Origin: an uncultured Blautia sp. | Lineage (GTDB): Bacteria; Bacillota; Clostridia; Lachnospirales; Lachnospiraceae | Assembly: GCA_900551075.1 (NCBI GenBank) | Contig: URVB01000044.1 | Span: 1-32,821, forward strand | Length of the DNA stretch: 32,821 nt | Reading direction: 5' to 3' | Shown: positions 1 to 8,740 of the stretch, piece after piece | How the letters are laid out: each line of letters starts with the position of its first letter | Position numbering within the stretch: the first letter of the stretch is position 1 | The notes under the pieces: generated by a model | The model's database searches: none | Told to the model about the DNA's origin: nothing | Seen by the model: the letters and a program-made list of their open reading frames with translations, nothing else | Translations under genes and position numbers: made by a program

Positions 1-805
1 CCAGGAAGCGGCCCCCTACCTCGACTGCAAAAAATGCGTTCAGTGGTTCATAAAGCACATCCTGCTTATTTCCGAAACCGCCGCCGACATAAGGCTTGAG
101 CACCCGAACCTTCCCCCAGGGAATCCCCAGGGCCTGACCTACCACACGCCGGACAATGTGAGGAATCTGCGTAGACGTTACAATGACGACCCTTCCCTTT
201 TCCATATATGCATACGAGATGGGATTTTCAATGTGGCAGTGCTGGACAATGGGTGTCTTATAGCTGCGTTTCACCACTGTCTCTGCATCCCTCAGACCCT
301 GCTCCACATTCCCGATAAAAAAACTGGAACGTGCCAGCACATTGTCTTTCTTGTCAAGATGAATCGGATGTGCGCTTCCGTACATGGACTTTCGCGGGTG
401 AATCTCCACCGGATATTCCTCGTATTCTACCTTGATCAACCGCAGGGCTCTGGAAGCAGTCACCTCGTCCTCTGCCACCACTGCCGCAATATCGTCGCCG
501 TAATAACGCACACGCCCGGTCAGGATGTTTCTGTCCGCAACATCCTGATGTGCCGCCTCTACAGACCACGGATGTCCCGGAGTCGGGTAACAATGATTCG
601 GTACGTCCTTAAAGGTCACAACCTTTACTACGCCGTCCAAAGCTTCTGCTTCACCTGTATCTATGGATTTGACAATTCCATTGCCGATTTTGGCATGATA
701 CACCTTCGCTACGAGACACTTATCCAAAATCAGATCGTCCGTGAATTTCGCACGTCCTGTAACCTTTTCATAAGCATCTACTCTTGGAACACTCTTTCCA
801 ATCAT
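1..805 (-). CDS. xdhA: Xanthine dehydrogenase molybdenum-binding subunit XdhA, N-terminal part
   Basis: Open to the window edge, so only the first 268 residues are visible; the family is about 750. It begins MIGKSVPRVDAYEKVTGRAK, the usual opening of XdhA. It also carries STQIPHIVRRVVGQALGIPW followed by KPYVGGGFGNKQD, the molybdopterin-contacting glycine motif, closely matching E. coli XdhA as I recall it. Known role: the Mo-pterin subunit hydroxylates hypoxanthine/xanthine in the cytoplasm and passes electrons to Fe-S and FAD subunits. The ATG at 805 is preceded by GAAGGTGAGG at good spacing. It lies in the same direction as the ssnA-ygfK-xdh genes but has its own promoter and a folded leader. 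The FAD and 2Fe-2S partners, if present, lie outside the window. Confidence 0.9.
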   Translation of the reverse strand, partial: MIGKSVPRVDAYEKVTGRAKFTDDLILDKCLVAKVYHAKIGNGIVKSIDTGEAEALDGVVKVVTFKDVPNHCYPTPGHPWSVEAAHQDVADRNILTGRVRYYGDDIAAVVAEDEVTASRALRLIKVEYEEYPVEIHPRKSMYGSAHPIHLDKKDNVLARSSFFIGNVEQGLRDAETVVKRSYKTPIVQHCHIENPISYAYMEKGRVVIVTSTQIPHIVRRVVGQALGIPWGKVRVLKPYVGGGFGNKQDVLYEPLNAFFAVEVGGRFL

Positions 806-838
806 ATGCCTCACCTTCTTTGTTCATTTTTATAACAA

Positions 839-934
839 AGGAGAGAAATCTCCTCTATTTTCTGATAATTTTAATATATAGAAAACCGGACGTATCCCAA
901 GGAATCTTGTGTTCCCCTCAGGACTGACGTCCGG
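839..934 (-). promoter_or_regulatory. Structured 5' leader of xdhA, candidate cis-regulatory RNA
   Basis: Between a consensus promoter and xdhA the transcript can fold a long stem-loop (934 to 886). The outer 8-bp stem is CCGGACGT/ACGTCCGG. Inside are two asymmetric internal loops and an inner GGGGAA/TTCCTT helix with the loop CACAAGA. It is followed by TTTTC. A second hairpin, AGGAGA-TTTC-TCTCCT (854 to 839), follows about 33 nt before the start codon, then TTTGTT. The internal loops make it more than a plain terminator. I could not match it to the purine, xanthine-I or molybdenum-cofactor riboswitch cores I know. It could still be an attenuator, or a terminator for the polyferredoxin gene. 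Confidence 0.45.
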
Positions 935-973
935 CTCCGAACCATGCTACTTTCTTATCAATTTGTTATAAAC

Positions 974-1002
974 AGTATACCAAACCCAACGTTGATTTTC
1001 AA
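974..1002 (-). promoter_or_regulatory. Promoter of xdhA
   Basis: The minus strand reads TTGAAA (1002-997), a 17-nt spacer, then TATACT (979-974): a near-consensus sigma-70/SigA promoter. The -35 box overlaps the stop codon of the upstream polyferredoxin gene. The predicted transcript starts near 967 and gives xdhA a leader of about 160 nt. This implies that xdhA can be expressed apart from ssnA-ygfK-xdh. Confidence 0.6.
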
Positions 1003-1496
1003 TCTTTTTTATATTTCTCTGTCAGGATTCCTCTCTGGTCAACGATGACATGCCGCGGACATTTTACCGCACACATCCCGCAGCTTAAGCATATACTTTC
1101 CTCGATTACAGCACAATTGTCCAGCACCTTCACCGCACCGGCCGTGCATGTTTTTTCACAGAGCCCGCAGCCGATACAGCTCACGGAACAGACAGCCCCG
1201 GCCTCCTTTCCCTTCTTTTTATTAGAACATTTCACCACAATGTAATTCGCACATTCATGCAGATGAATGATCTTCTGCGGACACTCTCTGACACACCTTC
1301 CGCATGCGATACATTTGTCTTCATCTACTTCTGCCACACCAATTTCATTGATCATAATTGCCCCGAATTTACAGGATTCCACACACTTTTTGCAGCCAAT
1401 GCAGCCATATTCACATTCAGGGTCTTTCTTTGCACGGCAGCCGCCGTTGCAGGCAACCACTGCTGCACGATACGGAAATTTTTTCTTTACTGCCAT
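999..1496 (-). CDS. Polyferredoxin-like 4Fe-4S protein of the xanthine dehydrogenase cluster
   Basis: 165 residues, cysteine-rich. The N-terminus has VACNGGCRAKKDPECEYGC as in RnfB/ferredoxin-like proteins. Several CxxCxxCxxxC sets follow: CIGCKKCVESC, CIACGRCVRECP, CIGCGLCEKTC and CLSCGMCAVKCP, enough for about four 4Fe-4S clusters. There is no signal peptide or membrane segment, so it is a cytoplasmic electron carrier. By position it probably takes electrons from the molybdenum hydroxylase or from YgfK (inference). The ATG at 1496 is preferred because AAAGGA lies 12 nt before it. An in-frame ATG at 1508 overlaps the upstream stop codon but has the ribosome site touching it. The gene is almost contiguous with the upstream xdh gene. 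Confidence 0.85.
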   Translation of the reverse strand: MAVKKKFPYRAAVVACNGGCRAKKDPECEYGCIGCKKCVESCKFGAIMINEIGVAEVDEDKCIACGRCVRECPQKIIHLHECANYIVVKCSNKKKGKEAGAVCSVSCIGCGLCEKTCTAGAVKVLDNCAVIEESICLSCGMCAVKCPRHVIVDQRGILTEKYKKD

Positions 1497-1500
1497 AAAA

Positions 1501-4083
1501 TCAACCATTCCTTTCGTACGGCGTACCGGAAATCGGCAGGCGATACCTCCGCTCTCCATCATAGCGATAATATGCGTCTGTGATTGCAGGAGCTGTGGGA
1601 ATGGAAGTGATCTCTCCGATACCAATAGCTCCGCAGGCAACATTTAATCCGGGCTTATTCACAACAATTGCTTTTATCTCCGGAATTTCGTGAGAACGGA
1701 ACAAGCCCAGAGAGCCATATTTTTCGATTGGTCTGCAATTCTCGTCAATGGGATATTTTTCCCGCAGAGCATAGCCCATAGACATGACCACGCCGCCTTC
1801 GATCTGCCCCTCGCAGGACAGCGGATTCACTGCTTTCCCTACATCATGAGCTGCTACAATCTTCTCGATCCTGCCTGTTTTGGGATTGATCACACACATC
1901 TGCGTTGCATAACCATAGGCAACATGAGAAACCGGGTTCGGCACATGCGCCCCCAGCGGGTCTGTCTTCGCCAGATATTCCCCGTAAAATTCCTGTCCTT
2001 CCAGATCTGCAAGCATTTTTCCTTGAGTTTTCGCTTTCATTAATTCTTCGCAGGCACGACGGCAGGCCTCCCCGGTCACCAGCGTCTGCCGGGAACCGGA
2101 GGTGGTTCCGGAATCCGGCGCAATCCAGGTATTGCTTCGTTCATATACAATTTCATCCCGTTTCAGGTCCGTATTCGTTACGACCATCTGCACCAGCACC
2201 GTGCCAAGTCCCTGTCCAATACAGGAAGCTCCGGAATAAATATGCAGCCTATGGTCTTCCTCCACAATCAGCTTCACACGTCCCCAGTCAGGAATACCGA
2301 CACCGACGCCTGCATTCTTCATAGCACAGGCAATACCTACCGGCTTTCCCTCTGCCAGAGCCGCATCGTAATCCTCCCTGACCGCCTCCAGCGTCTCCAC
2401 TAAGCCCGTAGAGTCATCCACAATCTGTCCATTCGGCAGTACGCCCCACGGACGGATCGCATTACGGAACCGGATTTCCCATGGTGTGATGCCAACCTCA
2501 TCTGCCATCATATTCAAAAGAGATTCTGTTGCAAAACAGGTCTGTGTCACACCAAATCCGCGAAAAGCGCCTGCCGGCGGATTGTTCGTATAATAGGCGG
2601 TTCCCTCGATCTCAAAATTTTCATAAGCATACGGTCCTGCCGCATGCGTACAGGCACGCTCCAGAACCGGGCCTCCCAAAGAAGCAAATGCACCTGTATC
2701 AGAAGCGACCTTTGCCTTTACACCCATGATTTTTCCATTTTCATCACAGCCCATGGTAAAGTCCATGACAAAGTGGTGTCGCTTCGGATGAATCAGAAGA
2801 GATTCTGCCCTTGTGAGACGCACCTTCACAGGTTTTCTCGTGCAATAAGTGATCAGCGCAGCATGATGCTGGACCGTCATATCCTCTTTTCCTCCAAATC
2901 CGCCCCCTACCAATGCATTCTCACATTTTACCTTTTCCGTACCAAGCATCAGGCTGCACTCATGGAGGGTACAGTAAGCAGACTGGTCTGTAGATATGAT
3001 CCTGACATCTCCATCTTCATCGATATATGCTACAGCACATTCCGGCTCCAAAAATGCATGTTCTGTCCATGGTGTCTCAAAATGACGGGTAAGTACATGC
3101 TTTGCGTTTTTTATGGCTTCCGAAGCATTTCCTCTGCTCACATGCTTATATGCCTGCACATTGGAGGTTTCCTCATCAAACACCAGCGGCGCATCGGGCG
3201 CAGCCGCTTCCTCTATATTGTGAACTGCAGGCAGAACCTCATATTCTACCCTGATCAGCTTTTTCGCCTTTTCTACCGTTTCCATATCCTCTGCGGCAAC
3301 CAGCGCAACAGCATCACCCAGATAATGGGTCAATCCGCCCACAGGGATCAGAGTATATTGATCGTGCTTCAAATGTCCGATTTTATTTTCACCGGGAATA
3401 TCATCCGCTGTCAGAACAGCGATCACACCCGGCAGCGCTTTTGCAGCTTCCGTATCAATAGACAGAACTCTTGCTCTCGGATATATACTCCGAAGTGCAG
3501 AACCATAACACATCTCAGCCATGTAAAAGTCATCCGGATATTTCCCCGTACCAAGAACCTTTTCCTCTACATCCAGTCTGTGTACCCTGGAACCGATCTT
3601 CCAATCATCTTCACTCTTTGGAGGAATTTCGCCGGCACGCAGGATTTCCGCAGACAGCCTTACCGCCTCGATAATTTTTATATAACCGGTGCACCGGCAG
3701 TAATTATTTCGAAGCGCATATTTTATCTCATCCTCTGTCGGATTCAGATTTTTGTCCAGCAATGCCTTTGTACACATAACCATGCCCGGAATGCAAAAGC
3801 CGCACTGTACGGCACCGGCTTCTCCGTAAGCATAAGCAAAGACTTTTGCCTCCCATTCACTGAGCCCTTCCACTGTCAGGATATGCTTTCCCTCCAGCCG
3901 GTCTGTTGCGGGAACACACGCCTTACAGGTTTCCCCATCAATGATGACGGTACAGGCACCGCAGGCACCCTGGCTGCAGCCATCCTTCACCGAGGTCAAA
4001 TGCAGTTCATCCCGCAGAAAACGCAGCAGCGACTGCTTCTTAGCCGTTGTGACCATTTGGCCGTTTACCTCAAACGTATACAT
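1501..4083 (-). CDS. Selenium-dependent xanthine dehydrogenase-type molybdenum hydroxylase (XdhD-like)
   Basis: 860 residues joining an N-terminal 2Fe-2S module to a molybdopterin domain. First plant-type cluster: DGCSQGACGAC near residues 34-44 with further Cys about residues 53-56. Second cluster: QCGFC (94-97) and CRC (129-131). The Mo domain has VGGGFGGKED, GAFRGFGVTQ and, near the C-terminus, GAIGIGEITSIP, whose Glu is the expected catalytic base. This layout and the ygfK/ssnA neighbours fit the family called selenium-dependent xanthine dehydrogenase (E. coli XdhD). There selenium is a labile ligand, not selenocysteine, and no in-frame TGA is seen. The likely reaction is purine hydroxylation, with the exact substrate unproven. 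No separate FAD subunit is encoded beside it; YgfK could supply the flavin (inference). Confidence 0.88.
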   Translation of the reverse strand: MYTFEVNGQMVTTAKKQSLLRFLRDELHLTSVKDGCSQGACGACTVIIDGETCKACVPATDRLEGKHILTVEGLSEWEAKVFAYAYGEAGAVQCGFCIPGMVMCTKALLDKNLNPTEDEIKYALRNNYCRCTGYIKIIEAVRLSAEILRAGEIPPKSEDDWKIGSRVHRLDVEEKVLGTGKYPDDFYMAEMCYGSALRSIYPRARVLSIDTEAAKALPGVIAVLTADDIPGENKIGHLKHDQYTLIPVGGLTHYLGDAVALVAAEDMETVEKAKKLIRVEYEVLPAVHNIEEAAAPDAPLVFDEETSNVQAYKHVSRGNASEAIKNAKHVLTRHFETPWTEHAFLEPECAVAYIDEDGDVRIISTDQSAYCTLHECSLMLGTEKVKCENALVGGGFGGKEDMTVQHHAALITYCTRKPVKVRLTRAESLLIHPKRHHFVMDFTMGCDENGKIMGVKAKVASDTGAFASLGGPVLERACTHAAGPYAYENFEIEGTAYYTNNPPAGAFRGFGVTQTCFATESLLNMMADEVGITPWEIRFRNAIRPWGVLPNGQIVDDSTGLVETLEAVREDYDAALAEGKPVGIACAMKNAGVGVGIPDWGRVKLIVEEDHRLHIYSGASCIGQGLGTVLVQMVVTNTDLKRDEIVYERSNTWIAPDSGTTSGSRQTLVTGEACRRACEELMKAKTQGKMLADLEGQEFYGEYLAKTDPLGAHVPNPVSHVAYGYATQMCVINPKTGRIEKIVAAHDVGKAVNPLSCEGQIEGGVVMSMGYALREKYPIDENCRPIEKYGSLGLFRSHEIPEIKAIVVNKPGLNVACGAIGIGEITSIPTAPAITDAYYRYDGERRYRLPISGTPYERNG

Positions 4084-4155
4084 TTCTATTCATAACCTTT
4101 CTCATTCATTCATACAGTCATCTGACTGAGGTCTTGTGAATCCATGTATGCAATC

Positions 4156-4183
4156 CGAGGCTGGTTTGGTTATGCCAGCCTCG
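4156..4183 (-). other. Intercistronic hairpin between ygfK and xdh
   Basis: A perfect 9-bp stem CGAGGCTGG/CCAGCCTCG with a 10-nt loop sits in the 134-nt gap. Read leftward there is no U-run after it, so it is not a terminator for ygfK. On the plus strand GTGTTTTA follows. It may be an mRNA-stability or processing element, or a plus-direction terminator against antisense transcripts. Confidence 0.4.
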
Positions 4184-4217
4184 TGTTTTATCCTGTTCTG
4201 TTCTTCTGAGATGCGTT

Positions 4218-7217
4218 TTATTTCGTCAGCAGATAGCTGTAATCGTCGATAACTGCACAGATCAGCCTGCGAAGCCCTTCGTATACCTGATCTCCTGCAT
4301 CATCCGCTTTGCAGTCCGTAATATTGCCAAGCAGACGTACCTTGCACTCCCTGGTTTCCGGATTTAAAACCACAAATCCATCGTTTGTGCTGTCTGCCAT
4401 ATCTGCCTCATTTGCAAATAAGGTGAATTTATCCTTATACGGAGCACTTGCGTATGGACAGAAGCTCCTGCAGTTGCCGCACTCATTACACATATAATCC
4501 ACATGGATCACCTGGTTCATCGCCATACCCGGAACCTTAATGGAAATATTGGCACGGTTCGGACATACATCCACACAGTTTTCGCAGATTTTATTACAGG
4601 TTAAGCATCTGTCGCTTTCTTTTTCCGCTTCTTTGCTCTCTGCAAGAATCCCCTTCTTAGAGAAGCATGTGCTTTCTTCGCCTGTTACAGGTGCGTCCTT
4701 TGCGATTTCTGTACCCAGGATCGCTTTTACAGCAAGCTGTGCATCGCGGATTGCTTCCACAATGGTAGCTGCGCCATTTGCACCGTCACCGGCCAGATAT
4801 ACGCCTTCTACACTGGTTTCCAGAGTTTTTGCATCCAATTTGGCTTTGCCGCGCTCATTGACATGGATTCCGTTTGCTTCATAGAATTCAGTCGGAACCT
4901 TTTCTCCTACTGCCACGATCACTGTGTCAGCCGGAACCTCAACCACTTCGTCTGTTTCCGTCACGCCTGCACGTCCCGAAGCATCCATTGCGCCAAGCTC
5001 CATCTTCCTGCAGATCAGCTTGCCGTCCTCCAGACTCACCGGTGAAAGCAGCTCTTTGAATTCAATGCCTTCTTCCAGTACCTCCAAAAGCTCATCCTCT
5101 GCTGCCGGCATATAACGTTTTGTTCTTCTGTATACCAGATATACATGCTCTACACCCTCGGTGCGTTTTGCTGCTCTTGCAGTATCCATAGCCGTATTTC
5201 CGCCGCCGATCACAACTACGTTTTTGCCAAGACTCACTTTACCGTCATTTGCCTTAAAGTCAGCCAGGAATTTCAGTGCATTGACAGTCTCACCTTTTTC
5301 CAGTTTCAAAGTACCTGGCTTATTGGCACCTACTGCAACGATCACCGCATCATACCCCTGTGCCTTTACGTCAGCTACGGAAGCAACTTCTGTATTGGCC
5401 TTAATTTCCACGCCCATTTTTTCAATAAAGGAAACATCCTTGTCAATGGAAGCGTCAGAAATACGGAATCCCGGAATCACATAACGGATCACGCCGCCAA
5501 GCTTCGCTTCCTTCTCAAAAATAGTTACAGATGCACCGGCTCTTGCCAGGAAATATGCAGAGGCAATACCTGCCGGACCACCGCCGATCACTGCCACTTT
5601 CTTGCCATTGCCTGTACCTGCCCTGATCTCATCGATCACTGCGTCATAGCCGTTTTCTGCGGCAAGGAGCTTGGTTCCGCGGATATTGACAGCTTCTTCA
5701 TAGAAATTACGGGTACATTTACTCATACAGTTGTGTGCGCACAGGGTACCGGTAATAAACGGAAGTGCATTCTTCTTAAGAATCACGCGAAGTGCGTCTG
5801 CGTAATTACCTTCTCCTGCCAGTTTCACATAAGAGGTAATATCCTGATGGATTGGACATCCCTCCTGACACGGCGCAAAGAAGCAGTCCAGAAGCGGCAC
5901 CTCTCTGTCGGTCTTGCGGTTGGGAAGCGGTTTGATATTTTTTACATGATGCGGATCTGCCTTTGCATCTGCCGCCAATTTTTCGATGGCTTCTACATCA
6001 ATGCCTTTCCATTCTCCCACGCCATCTGCCATAAGCTTCTCTGCCATCTGGGAAAACCTCTGATATCCGCCCGGCTTCAAAATGGCGGTAGCAACAGTTA
6101 CCGGCCATACGCCGCAGCCTACGATACGGTCAATGTTGTAATAATCTGCACCGCCGGAATATGCGATACGCAGCTTTCCGTCAAATTCTCCGGAAAGCCT
6201 TGCCGCCAGGGAAATAGAAAGCGGGAACAGGGATTTTCCGGACATATACATTTCTTCGCTCGGAAGTTCATTTCTGGTCACATCTACCGGGAAGGTGTTT
6301 GTGATCTTTACGCCAAAGGCAAGGCCCAGCCCATCTGCCAGTGCCATAAGACGTCTGAACATTGGAATGGCATCCTTGTACTGCAGGTCATCCAGGAAAT
6401 GGAAATCACCGAACATCATATAATCATAGCCCATGTCGTCCATGGTCTTTCTTGCAAATTCATAGCCGAGGAGCGTCGGATTACATTTGATAAAGGTATT
6501 CAGATGTTTTTCTTTAAATAAATGATTTGCAATGCTCTCGATCTCATTCGGAGGACATCCGTGCAGCGTGGAGATCGTTGCGGAATTACAGATATCAGAT
6601 GGAATTGCCTCGATATCCTCTTTTGTCACTTTTTCAAATTTGTCAACATTATCCAACAGCCACTGTCTGCATTCCCTAAATACATCCGTATCCTTCGCTT
6701 CCTTCATACTGTCGATAAAGCCGTTAATCTTCGGTTCTTTGATACCCTCCAGGTCATAGCCTACGGAAATGTTAAACTGGAATCCATCGGTATCACCAAG
6801 GCCGAATTCCTTCGCCATAACATGCAGGATAAACCATGCTTTGATGTACTCACCCATTGCCTGCGGCACATACAGCTCTGTGGACCACTCACAGTTGTAG
6901 CACTCATCCTCAGCCAGAATACATGGTCTGTTGATACATGCCGCAAGCTCATCACCATCCATTTTCTGAACTGTTTTCAGTTCGAAGAAACGTGCGCCCG
7001 CATAATAAGAAGCAATGATGTTCTGTGCAAGCTGTGTGTTCGGACCAGCAGCCGGGCCGATCGGAGTTTCCAGATTTCTCTCAAAAATCTGCATTTTCTT
7101 AGCAGTATCTGCTACATATGGTCTATGTACACCAAATACGGTGCCCTTGGATTTTTGTTCACTCAGAACCCAGTCCATCAACTGTCCAAAAGGCATACAG
7201 GTCATTCTCTCACTCAT
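4218..7217 (-). CDS. ygfK: YgfK: putative selenate reductase / Fe-S flavoprotein
   Basis: 999 residues, close to E. coli YgfK in size and layout. The N-terminal 430 residues contain ETPIGPAAGPNTQLAQNI and STLHGCPPNEIE, a dihydroorotate-dehydrogenase-like barrel. Residues ~440-500 carry the Cys motif CFFAPCQEGCPIHQD and CAHNCMSKC of glutamate-synthase small subunits. An FAD-binding VAVIGGGPAG lies at ~541, an NAD(P)-binding VVVIGGGNTAMD at ~667 and FAD-closing YLAGDGANG at ~807. The C-terminus has ferredoxin clusters CLTCNKICENCVDVCP and CNECGNCRSFCP. It is named for selenate reduction. In purine-degrading anaerobes it accompanies ssnA and xdh, so an oxidoreductase role in purine breakdown is likely. 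It starts one base after the ssnA stop codon, so it is cotranscribed. Confidence 0.92.
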   Translation of the reverse strand: MSERMTCMPFGQLMDWVLSEQKSKGTVFGVHRPYVADTAKKMQIFERNLETPIGPAAGPNTQLAQNIIASYYAGARFFELKTVQKMDGDELAACINRPCILAEDECYNCEWSTELYVPQAMGEYIKAWFILHVMAKEFGLGDTDGFQFNISVGYDLEGIKEPKINGFIDSMKEAKDTDVFRECRQWLLDNVDKFEKVTKEDIEAIPSDICNSATISTLHGCPPNEIESIANHLFKEKHLNTFIKCNPTLLGYEFARKTMDDMGYDYMMFGDFHFLDDLQYKDAIPMFRRLMALADGLGLAFGVKITNTFPVDVTRNELPSEEMYMSGKSLFPLSISLAARLSGEFDGKLRIAYSGGADYYNIDRIVGCGVWPVTVATAILKPGGYQRFSQMAEKLMADGVGEWKGIDVEAIEKLAADAKADPHHVKNIKPLPNRKTDREVPLLDCFFAPCQEGCPIHQDITSYVKLAGEGNYADALRVILKKNALPFITGTLCAHNCMSKCTRNFYEEAVNIRGTKLLAAENGYDAVIDEIRAGTGNGKKVAVIGGGPAGIASAYFLARAGASVTIFEKEAKLGGVIRYVIPGFRISDASIDKDVSFIEKMGVEIKANTEVASVADVKAQGYDAVIVAVGANKPGTLKLEKGETVNALKFLADFKANDGKVSLGKNVVVIGGGNTAMDTARAAKRTEGVEHVYLVYRRTKRYMPAAEDELLEVLEEGIEFKELLSPVSLEDGKLICRKMELGAMDASGRAGVTETDEVVEVPADTVIVAVGEKVPTEFYEANGIHVNERGKAKLDAKTLETSVEGVYLAGDGANGAATIVEAIRDAQLAVKAILGTEIAKDAPVTGEESTCFSKKGILAESKEAEKESDRCLTCNKICENCVDVCPNRANISIKVPGMAMNQVIHVDYMCNECGNCRSFCPYASAPYKDKFTLFANEADMADSTNDGFVVLNPETRECKVRLLGNITDCKADDAGDQVYEGLRRLICAVIDDYSYLLTK

Positions 7218-7219
7218 CT

Positions 7220-8557
7220 TTATTTTCCTCCATTGATATCATCAGCCAGTTCCTTTGCAGCCTGACGGCAGTCTGCCATCATCTTCTCTTCATCACATAC
7301 AAGAACTTCACGGTCCTTCATCAAAACTTTTCCATTACATACAGTCGTCTGTACCATGCTTCCGTTCACACCAAACAGCAGATGTCCGTTTACATTATTT
7401 TCGTTCATCGGAGTCAGCGGGTCATAGGCAATAACAATCACATCTGCTGCCGCACCGGCCTTTAATACGCCCAGTTCCTTCCTGAAATAACGGTTTGCAA
7501 TTTTCGCATTGCCCTCAAACAGCATCTGAGGAACCTCTCCCCATGCTGCATTCGGATCACAGAGATGATGTTTGTGCAGTACATTGGCAACCTTCCAGGA
7601 TTCCATCATATCGTGGGTATAGCCATCGGTTCCAAGTCCGGTAAGCACGCCTTTATGTACCAGAGCCATAGTCGGAGGACATCCGCAGGCATTGCCCATG
7701 TTGGATTCCGGATTATGTACAACCATGGTGTCCGTATCCTTGATCAAATCCATCTCGTGCTCATTGATATAAATACAGTGTCCAAGCAGTGTTTTCGGCC
7801 CTAAAATATTCCAGTCATAGAGCCGGTCCACAATACGTTTGCCGTGCTCCTTCAAACATTGATGAAGGTCATAAATACCTTCTGCCACGTGGATATGATA
7901 GCCCACGCCCTCCGGCTTCAGTTCGTTGCACAGAGCCATTGTTTCATCAGAAATCGTAAAGGATGCATGCATACCCATCATCCCTGAGAGCATATCGCTG
8001 TCGTCAGCCATGGCATGCTTAATGAAGTTTACGTTTTCCATAACAGATTCCCTTGCTTTGTCCATGCCATCACGGTCAGAAATCTCATAGCAGAGACAGG
8101 TACGGACACCCAGGTCCTTTGCAGCCTCTTCAATGGCGTTCAAAGAGCCTGTGATATGTCCGAAGCTTGCATGATGGTCAAATACGGTTGTCACACCGTT
8201 CTTAATCGCGTCGATATAGGTCGCGTAAGCGGAAAGCTTCGTCTGTTCCAGCGTCAGATGGCGGTCAATCGTCCACCACATGCCATCCAAAATATCCAGA
8301 AATCCCTGCGGATTGTATCCGTTGATGCTCAATCCTCTTGCAAAAGAACTGTAAATATGCTCATGGGCATTGATAAATGCCGGCATGATCACACCGCCCT
8401 TCGCATCAACAAATTCGGCATCAGGATAAGTCCTCTTAACCTCTTCAGTTACCCCCACCATAACTATGGCGTTACCATCCATTGCAACAGCACCGTTTTC
8501 GATAAATGCGTCGGATGCGTCCCGTGTAATCGTTCTTCCGTTACCAATAATAAGCAT
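7220..8557 (-). CDS. ssnA: SsnA: putative aminohydrolase of the purine cluster
   Basis: 445 residues, amidohydrolase superfamily (guanine deaminase/chlorohydrolase-like). Metal and catalytic residues visible: NAHEH (His65/His67), HIHVAEG (His221/His223 with the general-acid Glu226), LLGHC (His260) and GLGTDGYTHD (Asp311). The family is cytoplasmic and zinc- or iron-dependent. Its genetic partners ygfK and xdhD point to deamination or ring opening of a purine-derived compound, but the substrate is not read from sequence. The ATG at 8557 has an excellent AAAGGAGG. It heads the leftward unit ssnA-ygfK-xdh-polyferredoxin. Confidence 0.92.
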   Translation of the reverse strand: MLIIGNGRTITRDASDAFIENGAVAMDGNAIVMVGVTEEVKRTYPDAEFVDAKGGVIMPAFINAHEHIYSSFARGLSINGYNPQGFLDILDGMWWTIDRHLTLEQTKLSAYATYIDAIKNGVTTVFDHHASFGHITGSLNAIEEAAKDLGVRTCLCYEISDRDGMDKARESVMENVNFIKHAMADDSDMLSGMMGMHASFTISDETMALCNELKPEGVGYHIHVAEGIYDLHQCLKEHGKRIVDRLYDWNILGPKTLLGHCIYINEHEMDLIKDTDTMVVHNPESNMGNACGCPPTMALVHKGVLTGLGTDGYTHDMMESWKVANVLHKHHLCDPNAAWGEVPQMLFEGNAKIANRYFRKELGVLKAGAAADVIVIAYDPLTPMNENNVNGHLLFGVNGSMVQTTVCNGKVLMKDREVLVCDEEKMMADCRQAAKELADDINGGK

Positions 8558-8637
8558 ATGGTATCCTCCTTTTGCTTGTAAAAATTTCCTAATCCCAGAC
8601 TGTATTTTCCTATGTCTTTTGGGAATTTTCTACTATT

Positions 8638-8666
8638 AATGTATCACACTTTTTTCAATATTTCAA
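8638..8666 (-). promoter_or_regulatory. Promoter of the ssnA-ygfK-xdh unit
   Basis: The minus strand has TTGAAA (8666-8661), 17 nt, TACATT (8643-8638). Transcription would begin near 8631. The leader up to the AAAGGAGG can pair CCC...AGAC with GTCTGGG (about 8624-8595), so it may also fold. The match to consensus is moderate at the -10. Confidence 0.5.
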
Positions 8667-8740
8667 TAGGGAAATGCAAAAATTTTTTTATATTCTAAAA
8701 AATTTTGTTGTGCATAAAATGAATCCCGTTTTAAGAACCA

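Noticed and set aside
158..835. Plus-strand open frame at the left edge
   Set aside because: The minus strand here encodes clear XdhA motifs with a proper start; the plus frame is its shadow.
886..934. Known purine or molybdenum-cofactor riboswitch before xdhA
   Set aside because: The element is a single ~50-nt stem-loop; the three-way junction of purine riboswitches and the larger fold of the molybdenum-cofactor RNA are not visible.
2644..4095. Long open frame on the plus strand opposite the xanthine dehydrogenase gene
   Set aside because: It is the antisense shadow of a well-recognised enzyme; the predicted protein has no family features, and no promoter or ribosome site supports it. The same holds for 5145-6521 opposite ygfK.
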